Below are positions 22,271 to 31,418 of a stretch of DNA of 64,000 nt, in pieces. Source of the DNA: Strongylocentrotus purpuratus (lineage: Eukaryota; Echinodermata; Echinoidea; Camarodonta; Strongylocentrotidae). The stretch lies in contig NW_022145606.1 of assembly GCF_000002235.5 (NCBI RefSeq), positions 16,496,254 through 16,560,253 on the forward strand, read 5' to 3'. The notes under the pieces are model-generated. The model ran no database searches, was not told the DNA's origin, and worked only from the letters and a program-made list of their open reading frames with translations. The position numbers and the translations under genes are program-made. Each line of letters opens with the position of its first letter. Position 1 is the stretch's first letter.

Positions 22271-25200
22271 TGGTGGTGATGGTCGTGGTGGTCGTAGTGG
22301 TAGTGATGATATGATGGATCAGACTAAGACACGAATAGGGCACCCATGTTGGTATAAAAAGGTAAGAAAAGATGATGATGGTGGACGTGGTGGTGGTGGT
22401 GGTGATGATATGATGGATCAGTCTAAGACACAGATATTTTTTGTGGTAATAAAAAGACACCTTGATTAGAATGATGATGGATCGGCAGAGGGGAAAGGGG
22501 AGAGTAGTCAAAGTGAGGTGAGAGAGCAGATAGCTTCTTTGACAACGCCCTTCCACATGTACACGTATTCACACAGTTTACTCCTCTTGACATCCTACAT
22601 TTCACAGAAATATTCAAGTTTCAAGTTTAATTTATCTTTCTTTCATAGCACACATTACAAATATGACATGAATATAACAAGTGAACAGAATATGGCGTTA
22701 CAATAGAAAGATGAGGTGACCTTGGTTGAAAGCAAGGCTTGTGGATTTAAGGTCCCTCATGAGTAGCTTATGAGTATGTCCTAAAAGAACAAACTCGTCA
22801 GATAAGAATAATGCATACATTCAAATGCTTACAAACTAAACTAACTAAAAAACATTCCACATTTTAACCAGCACAATTTTACTTCCCTTTTATTTTTTGC
22901 AGGATGGTGTAGGGAATGTTGCAATCAACGATTCATTTTATGTTGAAGCCTGCATCTACAAACTCCTCAAGAGATATATAGGTCATCAACCCTACTATGT
23001 CCAGGTCATGGAATTATTTCATGAGGTCAGTCAATTTCTTTTCATTTTTTTTTCTTCATTTTCATTTTTTTTCCTTCATTTTCATTCTGCACAACTCCGA
23101 CACTTAGGCCCGAATTCACAAACGAGGTTTACATTTAACCCATGGTTTAAACTTCATTTACCTATTTTAACCCATGTTTTAAAAATTAGCGCAAAATAAG
23201 CCTACCTTGCCTTGCGCGCGTCTAATATTGAACCTCTTGACTTTGTTGCGCTTTTTTTGCGCTAATTTTAAACCATGGGTTATGTAAATGAAGGTTTAAA
23301 CCATGGGTTAAATATAAACCTCCTTTGTGAATTCGGGTCTTAGGGTTTCTGTCTGTTTACTGATGACCAGAGCCTTTTATTCTTTAATTTCCAGTAAGAG
23401 TTGAACGATATGTGCTGTAGACTAATTCTTTCCTTCATGTTTCATTATAGTGAAATTTAACAAGTTTGTTTGTAATTGAATATATATATATATATATATT
23501 TCTATTAATCTTCATACTAAGCCGGGGTAATAATGTTATTGTAGGGATGAGGCTTCCTCTGGTTAGCAAGACCTATTATTATTATTATTATTATTATACA
23601 TACTTAAAATATATTCAGCAAAGGATTTTCTAAAGAATTTGATATTTCTTCAAAAAGGAGGAAGATAATTACTGTCAAGCCTGCTTTAGTAACCACCTGT
23701 CTACAAAGACCACTTTTTGAGTTTCCCTTGGGCGGTCGCTGTAGACAGGTTTTCAGTGTATGTGTCTTTTAAATATTATTGACACTTTATTCACGACAAG
23801 TGTTGTTTAACTTCACTATAAACCTCAAATTGTCTACCAACCAAAGCATCAAAACTAGAGTGAACATTACGTTAACACTTAAACCCCGTCTTAATTGGAA
23901 AAGGAAGTCGCGGTGAAGTCCGGATGTTGTCCGGATGACATTTACCCACTTCCAATTAAGACGCATCAATCGGGGTAACGTCCAGACAATATTGAGGTAA
24001 ATCTCACCCTAGTCGAGCCAGGGTGATATCGAGGTGTCGTCCGGATGACATCCTGATAAACAGCTCATAAGACGCTCGCGGAACTCTACCCGGGTAAATT
24101 ACCCGTAATTTACATGTCATGTACACAGCGCACGCCAGCTGATTGTGATAAGACAGGTGCGGTTGTTATGGTAACCTACCCGGATGAGGTTTTTGCGGAT
24201 GGCTGATTGAGACGGTGTCCAAAGCTCACCCCATGTTTTACGATCAGACCCCCATCTGTTTGTCATCTACATATCGCTCGGGTGAGATCGAAAAAGTTCT
24301 ATTAAGACGGGGCTTAAGTTATTAAACCAGTGGGAATCAATTTGATTTTCACATAACAGTTTAATAGCACTCATATTGCACAGACTGATTAGATTTAAGC
24401 CCAAGTTATATTATAGATATTTTAGGGTTTAGTATCCAAAATGGAAGAGAATGACATTCGTGAGCATTTTGAAATGAAATAACAACATTAACCTGTTGAT
24501 TACTGAATCAATTATTACTCATAGGCTTAATACAGGAGCCGACCCGTTCACAGAGTTATGGGGTTAATTCAATTGTCCTTTGTTCTTGCAGACAACATAC
24601 CAGACGATTATGGGTCAAAGTCTAGATCTTCTTACATCTCCAGAAAATGACAGAGATCTCAACAGATTTACAGAACAAAGGTAGGTCGTGTGTATTAAAT
24701 GGGTCTTTACAGACGTGTATCAATCAGATATGATTATTTATGTCTGGGGACCGACCTTTAAACGTCACCATCCGAAAGACGTGACTCGGCTGAATCAGTT
24801 TGTAACTTCCATTGTTAGCTGGATTACAGGCGCCCGCCACAAGGCCTAGTTAGAGAGTACAGAACTTATCAAGTGGGATTTGTTAATCTATTAAGTGGCA
24901 AAGTAGCATTGACTTACATGCTGACATTTTGAAAGTAAATATTACCTGTAACAGTTTTGATGTCTAGAATTCAGATACCTTCCTTAGACAAGAAATTAGC
25001 AGATTGAAGTGAGCTACCAATTTTCTGATCGCCACCAAAACAACTACTACTGGTGATTGGAAAATTTGCGGCTTACTTCAATCTACCAATTAGTGTCTGA
25101 GGAAGATTTCTGAACTGTAGACTATATTTTGGATATAATATAAGAGCTTTCAAACTAGAATGTTTTCTTTTTTGACCAATCTGATTTTTCTGGGTTTCTC

Positions 25201-28200
25201 GGATTCCCCAGATATTGATGATTTTCAGGTAAAACAATGCTAAAATATTCAGATGCAAGTTGTCACATTCACATTCCTTTTAATGTTACCATGTTATTAA
25301 ATTGACATGGAATGCTCTTTTAAATATTTGTTTGTCTTTGCTTCAATTCAATTCAATTCAATTTATGTCTGTTTCCAACAAAACATTGCAGATCAATTAT
25401 AAACATTTACAACAATTTACGCATATGTATTGGAAACAGAGAGGTCCACTAAATGCTTGTACAATTGTGGACCCCTCAAATGATACTTAGGTATAATGAG
25501 TAATTAAATTAACAAATTTGTAAATACAAAAGGAACTACAAAATAGGGGGGGGGGATGCCAACAGAGACGAGAACGGGACAATTGAGTACTTAACTTGAC
25601 AAAGATAAGAGAACATGGTTACAATACAAAGATAACACAGCCGAATTCCTAGCAGTTTATGCTATCATGCATATTCATATATTTATACAGCCAATTAGCT
25701 GTTTGAATGATTTTGCCATTGATTTCACAGAGCTGCCAACCAGTACGATTTCATTGTATTTCATACAATTTTAGTGGTAAAGATGACTACAATTTTCCCT
25801 CAATAAAATATGATTTTCCAAACAACAACAAATTATTCTTGTGTGCCATTTTAAATGGCAAAATGCCCATTCTGTCCTGTAAAGTATCCTACAAGCATCT
25901 CACATCGGCAAGTCATTACGATATCATGCATATTCAACCAATGATCCATACAAAATGTTCTTCCTGTATGTAGGAACTTATGCAAATTGGCAACATCCCC
26001 CCCCCCCCCAAAAAAAAAAAACACTTTGAGAAAGTACTTATCAATCAAAAAGAGGATTTTTTGGGGAAAAGAATAGGATTTTTGTTCAGTAGGGGTTGGC
26101 AGCTCTTGATCTGCGTATCAGTCCGTGTTTTTTTTTGTTAATACAATTGATGTCCGTAAAATACAACTTTTGAGATTAAAGAATACAGTTTTTAGAATTC
26201 CAGAGGTAGGCAGGTCTGATTGCAGTACTTTAGCTTATACTGATTTTTCAAAGTATAGAGTCATAAACTTGATGTGAATTTTCTTTGCTTGCCAGATTCC
26301 ATCGATACCTGTATGCAATTTACGAATCTGAAGTTGTACAGTCAAACCTGCTTAAGTGACACCTGTCTATAATGACTAGTTTTTGTCTCCCCTGATCAGA
26401 GTTTTCCATTGAATCCTGAATTATTGAAACCTTTACGTAAAGATCCCCTACTCATAAAGACCACTTTTCTTGTCTCCCTTGAGCGGTCTTTATATACATG
26501 TTTCAATGTAGTAGTTTTTAGAAACGTGCTAATGTTAAAGGGAGTGTAGCCTGACAAGACCGTGTCTTTCCCGTGGCCGGACTCGGGGGCCAATCGGATA
26601 TAGTACCACTACGACGACACGACTGCAGCAATCACATTCGTGCAACATATACGCTCAAACTGAAGCATGAGGAGAACTTCAGTCTGTTTCCCGAACACTG
26701 ACCATGTTGAGATTAAGTCGCTGACTACAATTAATTAATTAAGTCCATTCGTTTGCTTGCAGTTGTCCAAAAGAAGACGTAGATGGCGTAAACCAAAACA
26801 GTATTTGCAATGCTACGCTCCCTTTAATAATTATGTTGTTCTTGTATTTCTCAGGTATGCTGCTATAGTAAAATGGAAGACTGCATTCTACTCTTTCTAT
26901 CTCCCTGTAGCTCTAGCCATGCACATGGTGAGTACGTTATCAGTTACGCAATTTAGCTTTTACATGTATTTGTAAATATCTTAAAGGAACTGGATCGGCA
27001 GTTTCCGTGTCCATCAAATTGGTGGAAATACCATTAATGGGAGTACAAATCTGCACACAGCAAACCTGTTAGCCAATCAAGAATTACCCCCTAATCGCTC
27101 GGAGAGCTTCCGGTGAGGGAAAAAAGCATTACACAAGGTCTAATGGTCATAAAACTGAAGGCTAACCCTGGTGATTGACAACACCTGTTATTGGGTAAAC
27201 ACCCGAACGGTGTCGAATTCCCCATGAGAGCCGACTTCTATGTGATTTTAACCCTAGTGCCACTGAGAAAATTACTTGTACTTTAATCCCATCTATAGCT
27301 TGGATTTTGGTCGAGAGGTTAATTTCCCTGTAAGATATCAACTAATCAATCCGATGTTTCCTTGACCCTTCTTATGGGGTCCTATGCAAATGTCTAAATT
27401 GTAATGTATGCCAGTTATTGCAACATTGATGTATTTATTCAACAGATTTGGGTACATGTACTTAAAGCCCGTCTGTACTAGATTGGCTAGGGGTGAATTA
27501 GACCACCCTGCAAGCTCACTGACAGGTGGTTATCTCATCAAATCAGCTCTCAATTAACATAGGAAAAATAGAGGATAATAGGGGACCAACAGGCACCGAT
27601 TTGGCAATATTTGCCATATAGAGGGCGCAAGTAGCTATAAGTTGTGCAGTGGGGCTTTAAAGGTGTTGTTTTCTCTTCTGAAACAGGTTGGCATCTCTGA
27701 CGCCAAGTCTCATACCAACGCAAAGACTATCTTATTACAGATGGGACATTTCTTCCAAGTTCAGGTATGTGTCAAACTCTAAGCTTGTTTCTAATATATT
27801 TATGCACTTTACTCGATCTTGTTCAAAGTCTCTTTCTTTCTTTTTTCCACTACAGAGGTAATTATTTGGTTATAACATACATTTGAAGAAAAAAATTCTT
27901 GTATAAAGCCATGCTGCCGATCTCTTTCCCTCTTTCTCTCTCCCTCTCTCTCTCTCTCTCTCCTCCCTCTCTTTCTCTCCTCCCTCTCTCTTTCTCTCCT
28001 CCCTCTCTCTTTCTCTCTGTCTTATATTCCTTGATGCATTGTTTGTCACAAGATTATTCAAATAATCACTCTCTCTTTCTTTATCTCTCCGTAGGATGAT
28101 TATCTAGATTGTTACGGTGAGCCAGAGGTCATTGGTAAGATCGGTACCGACATCGAAGAGAATAAATGTGGCTGGTTAGTCGTCCAAGCCCTACAGAGGG

Positions 28201-29144
28201 TTACCCCGGACCAAAGGGAAATCCTTGAGGTATGCCCCATGTTTTATTTTATGATGTTAATCTTGATATATGAAATGCCAGTACTCACAATTTTTTAATG
28301 TTCCTTTTCTCTGAATCGAAGCACCATCACGCCATTCATGTGAGGGTATACGAATTGAAGCTGATGTGGCCATTGCACCCATGTAAAAGGATTGCAATGA
28401 ACCACGATAGCATTGTTTGCGTATACAATGCACCACGATACCAATGTTTAGGTATACAATGCACCACAATACCAATGTTTAGGTATGCAATGCACCACAA
28501 ATCCATTATTCATAGGTATACAATTCACCATGATACCAATATTTACTTATACAATGAACCTCGATAACATTGTTTACGTATACAATGCACCACGATACCA
28601 TTGTTTACGTATACAATGCACCACGATACCAATGTTTAGGTATGCAATGCACCACGATACAAATATTCATAGGTATACGATTCACCATGATACCAATATT
28701 TACTTATACAATGAACCACGATAGCATTGTTTACGTATACAATGCACCGTGATACCAATATTTACTTATACAATGCACCACGATACAAATGTTTAGGTAT
28801 GCAAAGCACCACGATACCAATATTTACTTATACAATGCACCACGATACAAATGTTTAGGTATACTTCGAAACAGCTGTTGATAACAATTGGGCCTGTTAG
28901 CATATCAGAGCTTATGATTGTTGTTTCTTACCTCTATCAACAGGCTAACTATGGCATTGATGATTCAGAGAAGGTCGCAAAGGTCAAGGACCTCTACGCG
29001 ACCCTTGACCTCGAGAGCGTGTACAGATCGTATGAGGAATCCAGCTACAACGATCTGATGGACACGATCAATAGCCACAGCGAGACCTTACCCAAGGATA
29101 TATTTGTCGCTTTTGCCAAGAGGATATATAAAAGGAACAAGTAG
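13401..29144 (+). CDS. FDPS: Farnesyl diphosphate synthase (10 coding exons)
   Basis: FDPS condenses isopentenyl diphosphate with dimethylallyl and geranyl diphosphate to give FPP for sterol, ubiquinone, dolichol and prenylation pathways. The ten exons listed separately splice in frame with GT/AG sites to 1323 bp, 440 residues. The first Asp-rich motif DDMMD is at residues 190-194. It is preceded by Tyr-Phe at -5/-4, the aromatic pair that limits chain length to C15. The second motif, DDYLD, is at 330-334. [30 protein letters not shown] and the basic C-terminus YKRNK all match the family. Met1 lies in a leader without acidic residues until near its end. Met93 in exon 2 gives a 348-residue form, close to the 353 residues of cytosolic human FDPS. 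A TAA lies in frame 60 bp before Met1. Intronic copies of exons 3 and 4 are odd. Confidence 0.96.
14031..14289. mobile_element. hAT-type MITE, TIR TAAGGCTGTGCAC, copy 1
   Basis: Inverted ends TAAGGCTGTGCAC / GCAGCCTTA, with an exact 8-bp target duplication ATACAAAT at 14023-14030 and 14290-14297. Subterminal GAGTACCCG/CGGGTACT motifs recur in the copy at 19068-19670. It lies in FDPS intron 1. Confidence 0.9.
14713..14851 (+). CDS. FDPS: FDPS exon 2 (internal start Met at 14726)
   Basis: The acceptor TTTTTTCAACAG precedes the exon and the donor is GAG|GTAATA in phase 0. It encodes YISD, then [20 protein letters not shown] through AAWFKE, corresponding to the N-terminal helix of cytosolic FDPS. 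The ATG at 14726 is the probable start of the short, cytosolic form. Confidence 0.9.
14889..15258. mobile_element. MITE family B, TIR AAAGGTAAAGACCAGT, copy 1
   Basis: Lies in FDPS intron 2. Inverted ends are TTAAAGGTAAAGACCAGTTA / ATACTGGTCTTTACCTTTAA, with interior marks GTTGATCATCTAGCAT and AGTAGGCGGTTTCC. Related copies are at 16367-16741, 29538-29940 and 61333-61563 (partial, inverted). Confidence 0.85.
16367..16741. mobile_element. MITE family B, copy 2
   Basis: Same ends and interior as the copy at 14889. It ends 30 bp before the FDPS exon 3 acceptor. Confidence 0.85.
16772..16912 (+). CDS. FDPS: FDPS exon 3
   Basis: Acceptor TATATTTCAG and donor TGG|GTAAGA, phase 0. It encodes 47 residues including [19 protein letters not shown] and VLGWCVEW, with the Gly-Gly-Lys and Arg that bind the substrate diphosphate. 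The last 97 bp plus the donor are repeated nine times downstream. Confidence 0.95.
16816..18085 (+). repeat. Tandem copies of the exon 3 3' end and donor
   Basis: The unit runs from GACGGTGGTCAATGC inside exon 3 through the donor TGG|GTAAGA to TCATTTGTTTA in the intron. Copies start at 16816 (true exon), 16951, 17043, 17178, 17313, 17448, 17540, 17675, 17810 and 17945. The spacing is 135 bp, except for two 92-bp units. The pattern 92+135+135+135 occurs twice, giving a 497-bp higher-order repeat. Every copy keeps a donor and none has the exon's acceptor, so the copies should be silent unless a cryptic acceptor is used. Confidence 0.95.
18233..19007. mobile_element. TA-flanked TIR element with CpG-rich core
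   Basis: 16-bp perfect ends GAGTAAAGGAGCCCGT / ACGGGCTCCTTTACTC with TA on both sides. The interior has a GC-rich block (18470-18600, GCGCTCGCGCGCGCCGTGCG) unlike its AT-rich neighbours. There is no transposase frame. It lies in FDPS intron 3. Confidence 0.85.
19068..19670. mobile_element. hAT-type MITE, copy 2, with extra internal segment
   Basis: Same ends as 14031-14289, with target duplication ATACAGTG at 19060-19067 and 19671-19678. The right duplication is the very end of the foldback MITE at 19674, so this element landed on that terminus. About 280 bp of interior (19220-19500) is absent from copy 1 and is bounded by long A-rich tracts. Confidence 0.9.
19674..21061. mobile_element. Foldback MITE CAGTGCGTCCCAGAA, copy 2
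   Basis: Same family as 4273-5142, with TA at both ends. It is interrupted by a 504-bp MITE at 20401-20904; without that it is about the size of copy 1. It lies in FDPS intron 3. Frames inside mirror those of copy 1 and are not genes. Confidence 0.9.
20401..20904. mobile_element. MITE AAGGTAATACAAAGTTTTGG, copy 1
   Basis: Ends AAGGTAATACAAAG / CTTTGTATTACCTT. TA occurs at 20399-20400 and 20905-20906, and copy 1 of the host element has a single TA at this site, so the target duplication is proven by comparison. An internal hairpin, ATTTACCGG-GAGCA-CCGGTAAAT, is shared with the inverted copy at 33161-33664. Confidence 0.92.
21267..21541. mobile_element. MITE family C (GGTGTTTCACAAAGACTAA), copy 1
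   Basis: Long inverted arms GTGTTTCACAAAGACTAAAA ... TTAGTCTTTGTGAAACACCC, with TTGGACTTAACTATGGCAGG in the left arm. It lies in FDPS intron 3. The disrupted copy at 57073-60130 and the related elements at 45944 and 54550 share the end. Confidence 0.85.
21966..22046 (+). CDS. FDPS: FDPS exon 4 (first Asp-rich motif)
   Basis: Acceptor TTTTCGGGTACAG and donor AAG|GTAAGA, phase 0. It encodes [20 protein letters not shown] and on to CWYKK. DDMMD is the Mg-binding FARM that holds the allylic diphosphate. TRRGQPCWY is the conserved follow-on loop. Confidence 0.95.
21991..22445 (+). repeat. Exon 4 3'-end copies separated by GGT/GGC repeats
   Basis: After exon 4, the GATGATATGATGGAT...AAGAAG segment recurs at about 22137-22195, 22305-22361 and 22404-22437 (truncated), with Gly-coding GGT/GGC microsatellite between copies. 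The first two intronic copies keep a donor-like GTATTA or GTAAGA. The frame of exon 4 stays open through all copies to a stop at 22467. Retention of this part would insert Gly-rich linkers with extra DDMMD motifs. Confidence 0.92.
22610..22730. repeat. Probable retroposon remnant
   Basis: TTCAAGTTTCAAGTTTAATT followed by sequence in the style of a reversed retroposon tail. No frames. Weak call. Confidence 0.3.
22903..23025 (+). CDS. FDPS: FDPS exon 5
   Basis: Acceptor TATTTTTTGCAG and donor GAG|GTCAGT. It encodes 41 residues, [20 protein letters not shown] through MELFHE, matching the conserved AINDA-EACIYRLLK helix of FDPS. Confidence 0.95.
23106..23340. mobile_element. MITE, TIR CCCGAATTCACAAA
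   Basis: Inverted arms CCCGAATTCACAAACGAGGT / CCTCCTTTGTGAATTCGGG, with AACCCATGGTTTAAAC and its complement inside. It lies in FDPS intron 5, about 80 bp after the exon 5 donor. Confidence 0.85.
23671..23760. repeat. TACTGTCAAGCCTGC repeat fragment
   Basis: Shares ACCTGTCTACAAAGACCAC and TAGACAGGTTT with the arrays at 26338-26515 and 39930-40228. Short AT and ATT microsatellites lie just upstream (about 23481-23499 and 23573-23598). Confidence 0.65.
23877..24318. mobile_element. MITE, TIR TAAACCCCGTCTTAAT
   Basis: Ends TAAACCCCGTCTTAATT / ATTAAGACGGGGCTTAA bound about 440 bp. GTCCGGATGACAT motifs are repeated inside. The interior is more GC-rich than the surrounding intron. Confidence 0.85.
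24592..24680 (+). CDS. FDPS: FDPS exon 6
   Basis: Acceptor TTTGTTCTTGCAG, donor AAAG|GTAGGT, phase 2. It encodes [20 protein letters not shown] and RFTEQ plus the start of a split Arg codon. GQ-LDLL is a signature of the family. Confidence 0.95.
24700..26330. other. FDPS intron 6, mostly unassigned
   Basis: Contains a (CAATT)n tract at about 25342-25361, likely a retroposon tail, plus short poly-G and poly-C tracts at about 25546 and 25998. No other gene-like frame is seen. Confidence 0.6.
26338..26515. repeat. ACAGTCAAACCTGC repeat
   Basis: Carries ACAGTCAAACCTGC, GTCTCCCTTGAGCGGTC and CATGTTTCAATG, as in the array at 39930-40228. It lies in FDPS intron 6. Confidence 0.65.
26536..26832. 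mobile_element. MITE, TIR TTAAAGGGAGTGTAGC
   Basis: Ends TTAAAGGGAGTGTAGC / GCTACGCTCCCTTTAA. It stops about 22 bp before the FDPS exon 7, so it sits against the branch-point region of that acceptor. Confidence 0.85.
26855..26927 (+). CDS. FDPS: FDPS exon 7
   Basis: Acceptor TTGTATTTCTCAG completes the split Arg; donor ATG|GTGAGT. It encodes [20 protein letters not shown] and AMHM. The Lys-Thr of [10 protein letters not shown] is a substrate-binding motif of FDPS. Confidence 0.95.
27473..27662. mobile_element. MITE family D (AAAGCCCGTCTGTACTAG), copy 1
   Basis: About 185 bp with imperfect ends AAAGCCCGTCTGTACTAG / TGCAGTGGGGCTTT and interior ACAGGTGGTTATCTCATCAA. Other copies lie at 30822-31005, 35157-35353 (inverted) and 55110-55300. 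This copy stops about 25 bp before FDPS exon 8. Confidence 0.85.
27687..27764 (+). CDS. FDPS: FDPS exon 8
   Basis: Acceptor TTCTGAAACAG, donor CAG|GTATGT. It encodes 26 residues, [20 protein letters not shown] then HFFQVQ, the helix leading into the second Asp-rich motif. Confidence 0.95.
27911..28092 (+). repeat. Long pyrimidine (CT)n tract before exon 9
   Basis: Two CT-rich blocks, with a short mixed segment between, run up to the exon 9 acceptor and probably serve as an oversized polypyrimidine tract. Ser/Leu frames here are artefacts. Confidence 0.8.
28095..28229 (+). CDS. FDPS: FDPS exon 9 (second Asp-rich motif)
   Basis: Acceptor TTTATCTCTCCGTAG, donor GAG|GTATGC. It encodes 45 residues starting DDYLD, the SARM that binds Mg for isopentenyl diphosphate. 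[20 protein letters not shown] with the conserved Lys follows. Confidence 0.96.
28398..28862 (+). repeat. ~31-bp minisatellite in FDPS intron 9
   Basis: About fourteen units of a TATACAATGCACCACGATAC / CAATGTTTAGG pattern with variants (CATTGTTTACG, CAATATTTACT). Variant order partly repeats, which suggests higher-order duplication. Met/His/Tyr-rich frames across it are artefacts. Confidence 0.9.
28944..29144 (+). CDS. FDPS: FDPS exon 10 and stop
   Basis: Acceptor CTCTATCAACAG, stop TAG at 29142. It encodes 66 residues, [20 protein letters not shown] through [10 protein letters not shown]. The basic C-terminal tail is the conserved loop that closes the active site. An AATAAA at 29242 may be the poly(A) signal. 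Confidence 0.96.
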   Translation, partial: ANYGIDDSEKVAKVKDLYATLDLESVYRSYEESSYNDLMDTINSHSETLPKDIFVAFAKRIYKRNK

Positions 29145-29241
29145 ATACAAATTATGTAATGAATGTTTTTGTAATTATGCTGATTCAAAAAGGTTTTCAA
29201 ATAGGTCTGGACTGGACGTAATATGTTCATTCTATCCATGT

Positions 29242-29247
29242 AATAAA
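29242..29247 (+). terminator. Candidate FDPS poly(A) signal
   Basis: AATAAA about 100 bp after the stop codon. Another lies near 30046. Which is used cannot be told from sequence. Confidence 0.35.
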
Positions 29248-29537
29248 AATGAGTCATTGCTTGCATACAAATTCAAAGGATACTCATAATAACCCTGGAA
29301 AATTAGTAATCAAATACTATCAAATGCTTGTTTGGCTATTTATATTATCTATTAATGCTGTTTGTAATAGAAATATTTTGTTGAAGATTCTTTGCAAACA
29401 TTACTCTTTGCTCTTTGATCCACTTATATGAAAGGTGATTGAAAGAAAGACTATTTTTATACCGGTATGTTAAATTGCTTTGTGGTGATAAGGGTGATAA
29501 GGGTCTATTCTTAGTGCACAAAGTTTAGATAAAAAGA

Positions 29538-29940
29538 TTTAAGATAAAGACCAGTTATGGTCATGCGATTGCATTGTCAAAGAAACGTTGTGGAATCGAT
29601 CAGAAAAGATTGATCATCTAGCATATAAGTATTAGTGTGTACTGCAAGGTTCTGGAATCATCAAAATGATAAGAAATTTGGCCCAGTCTTGGTTAAATTA
29701 CAAGCACTGTACACAGAAAGATGTATATGGGACTACGCACACGTGCGCGACACGTACGTTTATCTCTCACACACCAATAGATAAACTAATTTACCAAATA
29801 TATCAATTGGTAGGCGGTTTCCCGGCAAAATTTTTATCATCATGTATTAGTAAAAATATATTCTTTCACATGATTGGTAATAAGAGCTTCCATTTCATTT
29901 TTTGAAATTGGGGCGTTTCCAATACTGGTCTTACCTTTAA
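29538..29940. mobile_element. MITE family B, copy 3
   Basis: Ends AAGATAAAGACCAGTTATGG / ATACTGGTCTTACCTTTAA, same interior as the FDPS intronic copies. It is flanked on both sides by near-identical GGTGATAAGGGTGATAAGGG sequence, perhaps a small duplication. It may lie in the FDPS 3' UTR. Confidence 0.85.
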
Positions 29941-30059
29941 ATTGTTTTGTGGTGATAAGGGTGATAAGGGTCTATTCTTAGTAACTATAGATGCGCAATC
30001 TCATGTCTGCTCTCTCACCATATCTAAGATATGTAAATAGTTTGTATAAATAAAAGTGA

Positions 30060-30800
30060 ATAATACTTTGAAAGGTGTCCTGGTCGAGTGGATATGTCAC
30101 CGGACTGTGGATCACAAGGTCTGCGGTTCAAGTTCCACCGTGGCACTATCAGCCTTTTCACACACGAGTAAAATTCTTTAAAGCTGATTAGTTTAAAGTG
30201 CTTTAAACTAATCAGCTTTACATACGACATCATTCACACACAGAAATTTTGGTGCGATCGTTAATCGTTTTGTGATTAACTACTGCTCTTAAAATGCGCA
30301 GTAGTGCCATGGCATTAAAGGTTAGGTCATATCAAACAAAGCGCACGCTCCATCCAGTTTAAACACGCATAACTGTTCACACACAAAATGTCAAGCTCTC
30401 TAGATACGAACTTTGTATCTGCAGCCTGCTTTGAGGGGCGTATGAATCGCGACTTCATATCTATCCGAACATCGTATAAACAATGTTCACACAGAAAATT
30501 TTCTTTAAAGCTGTTTAAAACTGTTGAGTTAAACAGCTTTAAACTAATCGGCTCTAGATACGATGAATTTTAGCTGTGTGTGAAAAGGCTGTATAACGTT
30601 CTTGGGGTGAGTATGGCAAATGTAGATTACATTAATCTACATTTGCTACACTCGACCCAGGTGAGGTAAATGGGTACCTGGTAGGATTATTCTTTGAAAT
30701 GAACTGTGCGCTGATAATGGCTGCAAGAGCGACAGCTAGGGTAATAGTTTCCAGTTCTTTGGAAGTACATGATATGCACTACATAAGAGCGGAATATTAT
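30060..30800 (+). mobile_element. tRNA-derived SINE split by a MITE
   Basis: The head at 30073-30146 has A-box-like TGGTCGAGTGG and B-box-like GGTTCAAGTTCC, as in the copy at 40801-41090. The tail resumes at about 30597 with ACTCGACCCAGGTGAGGTAA and a TTATTATT end. The MITE at 30150-30592 lies between. Confidence 0.8.
30150..30592. mobile_element. MITE, TIR CAGCCTTTTCACACAC, in the SINE
   Basis: Ends CAGCCTTTTCACACACGAG / CTGTGTGTGAAAAGGCTG. Inside are AAAGCTGATTAGTTTAAAG and its complement, giving further palindromes. Confidence 0.85.
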
Positions 30801-30821
30801 TATTTGAAAGACCAATTAAAG

Positions 30822-31005
30822 GCAGACTGTACTAGTTCAGCCAGAAGGGATTAGACCACACAGCGAGGTCACTGACAGGTGGCTATCTCATTAACTCGGC
30901 TCTCAATTAACATAAGAAAATGAGGATCATGGGGGACCAACAGGCACCGATTGGGAAAGTTTTCTACCTATATAGAGGGATCAACTAGTATAGTGTGGCT
31001 TTAAC
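30822..31005. mobile_element. MITE family D, copy 2
   Basis: Matches 27473-27662 through ACAGGTGGCTATCTCATTAA and the GGGGACCAACAGGCACCGAT block. Confidence 0.8.
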
Positions 31006-31418
31006 ACACTGTTTTCAACTTTGTGAAAGCATCTACCTGAGACGTAGGACGAACTGTAGCGGTAACTCAATTTATTTTCAATGTAAGAATACAGGGTGCA
31101 TACATGTTATGTAAATTGGATGCTGCTATGTCAGACTTTGGGGTCAATGTCCTAAACATTGGAGTAGAAGCTTACATAATATTTTGAGTGCAAAGAGAAA
31201 CGAGTCATTGAAGCACAACAATTTCAACATTTCTTATTCAAAGTTATTGTTATGGAAAAGACGGAAAGTATGCACATGAATTGATGAAATCTAATGATTC
31301 GGTAGTAAATGTACATATATAATAGCTTATTATGGTATCAAGAAAAGTCAGAAAGCAAGGTAAAAGACATTACCCGTGTGTGTAACATGCGGTCTCATAT
31401 GTCTGGGTATATTGAGTG
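31006..31418. other. No recognised gene
   Basis: AT-rich, with no frames of note and no inverted ends. I see nothing in it. Confidence 0.5.

Noticed and set aside
30073-30146. Possible tRNA gene with A and B boxes
   Set aside because: Same head and body occur at 40801-41090, with an (ATT)n tail; these are tRNA-derived SINEs and no proper cloverleaf is evident.
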